IMG/VR virus record: IMGVR_UViG_3300035459_000133
Coordinates: 1-23,124 of that record
Source of the DNA: a virus
Length of the DNA stretch: 23,124 bases
Reading direction: 5' to 3' (one strand)
Below are positions 22,486 through 23,124 of this stretch, one piece after another (within the stretch, counting starts at the first letter, position 1; each line of letters opens with the position of its first letter). The notes under the pieces are model-generated. The model did not search any database, had not been told where the DNA came from, and saw nothing but the letters and a program-made list of their open reading frames with translations. Position numbers and translations under genes: made by a program.

Positions 22486-22673
22486 CCCATCCACGAAAAC
22501 TATTTATCGCTACAGGCTTGCTATTTTGCGCTGTAATAGCTGCCACGTTGCTTGATTTACCTATGGGCTGGTACTTTTCATTATTGGCTTTATCTGCAGG
22601 ATTATTACTTGGCAAGCTTATAGTTTTATGGGTTATTTATAAAATGAGGAAGGAAAATGAAAGTAAGAACTAG
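22479..22673 (+). CDS. Small membrane protein (two transmembrane helices)
   Basis: This 64-aa protein has two hydrophobic helices: residues ~8-27 (LFIATGLLFCAVIAATLLDL) and ~31-55 (YFSLLALSAGLLLGKLIVLW), then a charged tail KMRKENESKN. It lies in the early operon and overlaps both neighbours (7 and 17 bases). The upstream ribosome-binding site is weak, so translation probably relies on coupling. A superinfection-exclusion or host-membrane role is possible from position; a holin is unlikely because no endolysin gene is nearby. Confidence 0.7.
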   Translation: MLTHPRKLFIATGLLFCAVIAATLLDLPMGWYFSLLALSAGLLLGKLIVLWVIYKMRKENESKN

Positions 22674-22998
22674 AGTTATACACCCCGGTAAAATATTGCT
22701 AAACATGTTGGAAAAGGCAGGAATATCACAACATGCTTTGGCAAAACGCCTAGGGTTGTCTGGAACACAAATAAACTACGTTTGCCAAGGTAAGCAAGGG
22801 ATAAGTCCATTAATTGCGCTAATGCTCGCCCGCTTCTTTAAGACGACACCAGAACTGTGGCTTAATATGCAGAATGCTTGGAATCTATCGTATTACTACA
22901 AAAAGATAGAGAAACAGCTAGTTAGGATAAAACCATTGGATAAACGATTAGGGAGAAAAGGAAATGATAGTAAAACAAGAGCCAAAAACAAGAGGTAA
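22657..22998 (+). CDS. HigA-like XRE-family HTH regulator (no toxin partner)
   Basis: This 113-aa protein has the HigA-type layout: IHPGKILLNMLEKAGISQHA at residues ~8-27, a helix-turn-helix around residues 24-45 (LAKRLGLSGTQINYVCQGKQ), GISPLIALMLARFFKTTPEL and WLNMQNAWNLSYYYKK. The W-L-x-x-Q-x-x-W/Y-x-L pattern is a strong family mark. The C-terminal ~25 residues are lysine/arginine-rich and variable. The gene before it is a small membrane protein, not HigB. A good ribosome-binding site (GGAAGGA) precedes the ATG. It overlaps the next gene by 35 bases. Confidence 0.88.
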   Translation: MKVRTRVIHPGKILLNMLEKAGISQHALAKRLGLSGTQINYVCQGKQGISPLIALMLARFFKTTPELWLNMQNAWNLSYYYKKIEKQLVRIKPLDKRLGRKGNDSKTRAKNKR

Positions 22999-23124
22999 TT
23001 TACTAGTAACGCGCAAACGCGGCGAGAGTATTATATTAACAGGCTGTTTTGGCAGAATTGAAATAAAGCATGTAGGCTATAGGTGGGGACAGACAAGATT
23101 AATGATTAACGCCCCACTAGATGT
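22964..23124 (+). CDS. CsrA-family RNA-binding regulator, partial
   Basis: ATG 22964 opens a frame that runs off the right edge after 53 full codons. After an 11-residue leader (MIVKQEPKTRG) comes NLLVTRKRGESIIL, which matches the start of CsrA (LxLTRKxGExIxI). A middle FGRIEIKHVG and then TRLMINAPLDV align with the CsrA sequence (RIGInAPkdV). CsrA dimers bind GGA-containing RNA hairpins, usually at ribosome-binding sites. The usual RNA-contact arginine near the C-terminus (R44 in E. coli) is beyond the window. It overlaps the HigA-like gene by 35 bases. A phage copy may alter host or phage translation. Confidence 0.86.
   Translation, partial: MIVKQEPKTRGNLLVTRKRGESIILTGCFGRIEIKHVGYRWGQTRLMINAPLD

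Noticed and set aside
22479-22673. Holin
   Set aside because: Two helices and size would fit, but it lies in an early regulatory operon with no endolysin or spanin nearby.

Overview
The window is the virion-morphogenesis half, plus the start of the early region, of a contractile-tailed (myovirus-type) phage or prophage. This is supported by a near-complete set of head, neck, sheath, tube and baseplate genes packed end to end on the minus strand. The DNA is AT-rich. The host is most likely a low-GC proteobacterium: the rightmost gene is a CsrA-family protein, and the early genes carry strong Shine-Dalgarno sites. The species cannot be named from this sequence. No integrase, lysis gene or replication enzyme lies inside the window, so temperate or lytic lifestyle is open.

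Layout. Reading leftward from about 19.55 kb on the minus strand: a small HigA-like HTH regulator; terminase small and large subunits; three small head-region proteins; portal; scaffold-like protein; major capsid protein; a 76-aa unknown; two neck/connector proteins; a probable tail terminator; sheath; tube; tail assembly chaperone with a probable -1 frameshift extension; a gp10/gpG-like protein; tape measure; a DNA-circularisation N-domain-like baseplate protein; a LysM protein; a gpD-like hub; spike (gpV); gp25/gpW-like wedge; gpJ; gpI; and a tail-fibre gene that runs off the left edge. Most neighbours overlap or abut, so this is one late transcription unit.

From 19.55 to 21.4 kb lies a largely non-coding control region with one unrecognised plus-strand gene (20056-20457). 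It holds a nested inverted repeat (19792-19940), an iteron-like array with many TGTAACA heptamers flanking an AT-only core (20521-20926), a 23-bp-arm hairpin (20941-21021), and two tandem promoters separated by a structured GC-richer leader (21154-21322). The iteron array is the best candidate replication origin here.

From 21.4 kb to the right edge a compact plus-strand early operon encodes an acidic protein, a 24-aa microprotein, a Cys-rich protein, a 74-aa unknown, a two-helix membrane protein, a second HigA-like regulator without a HigB partner, and a CsrA-like protein cut by the window end. The pairing of DNA-binding and RNA-binding regulators suggests both transcriptional and post-transcriptional control; this is inference.
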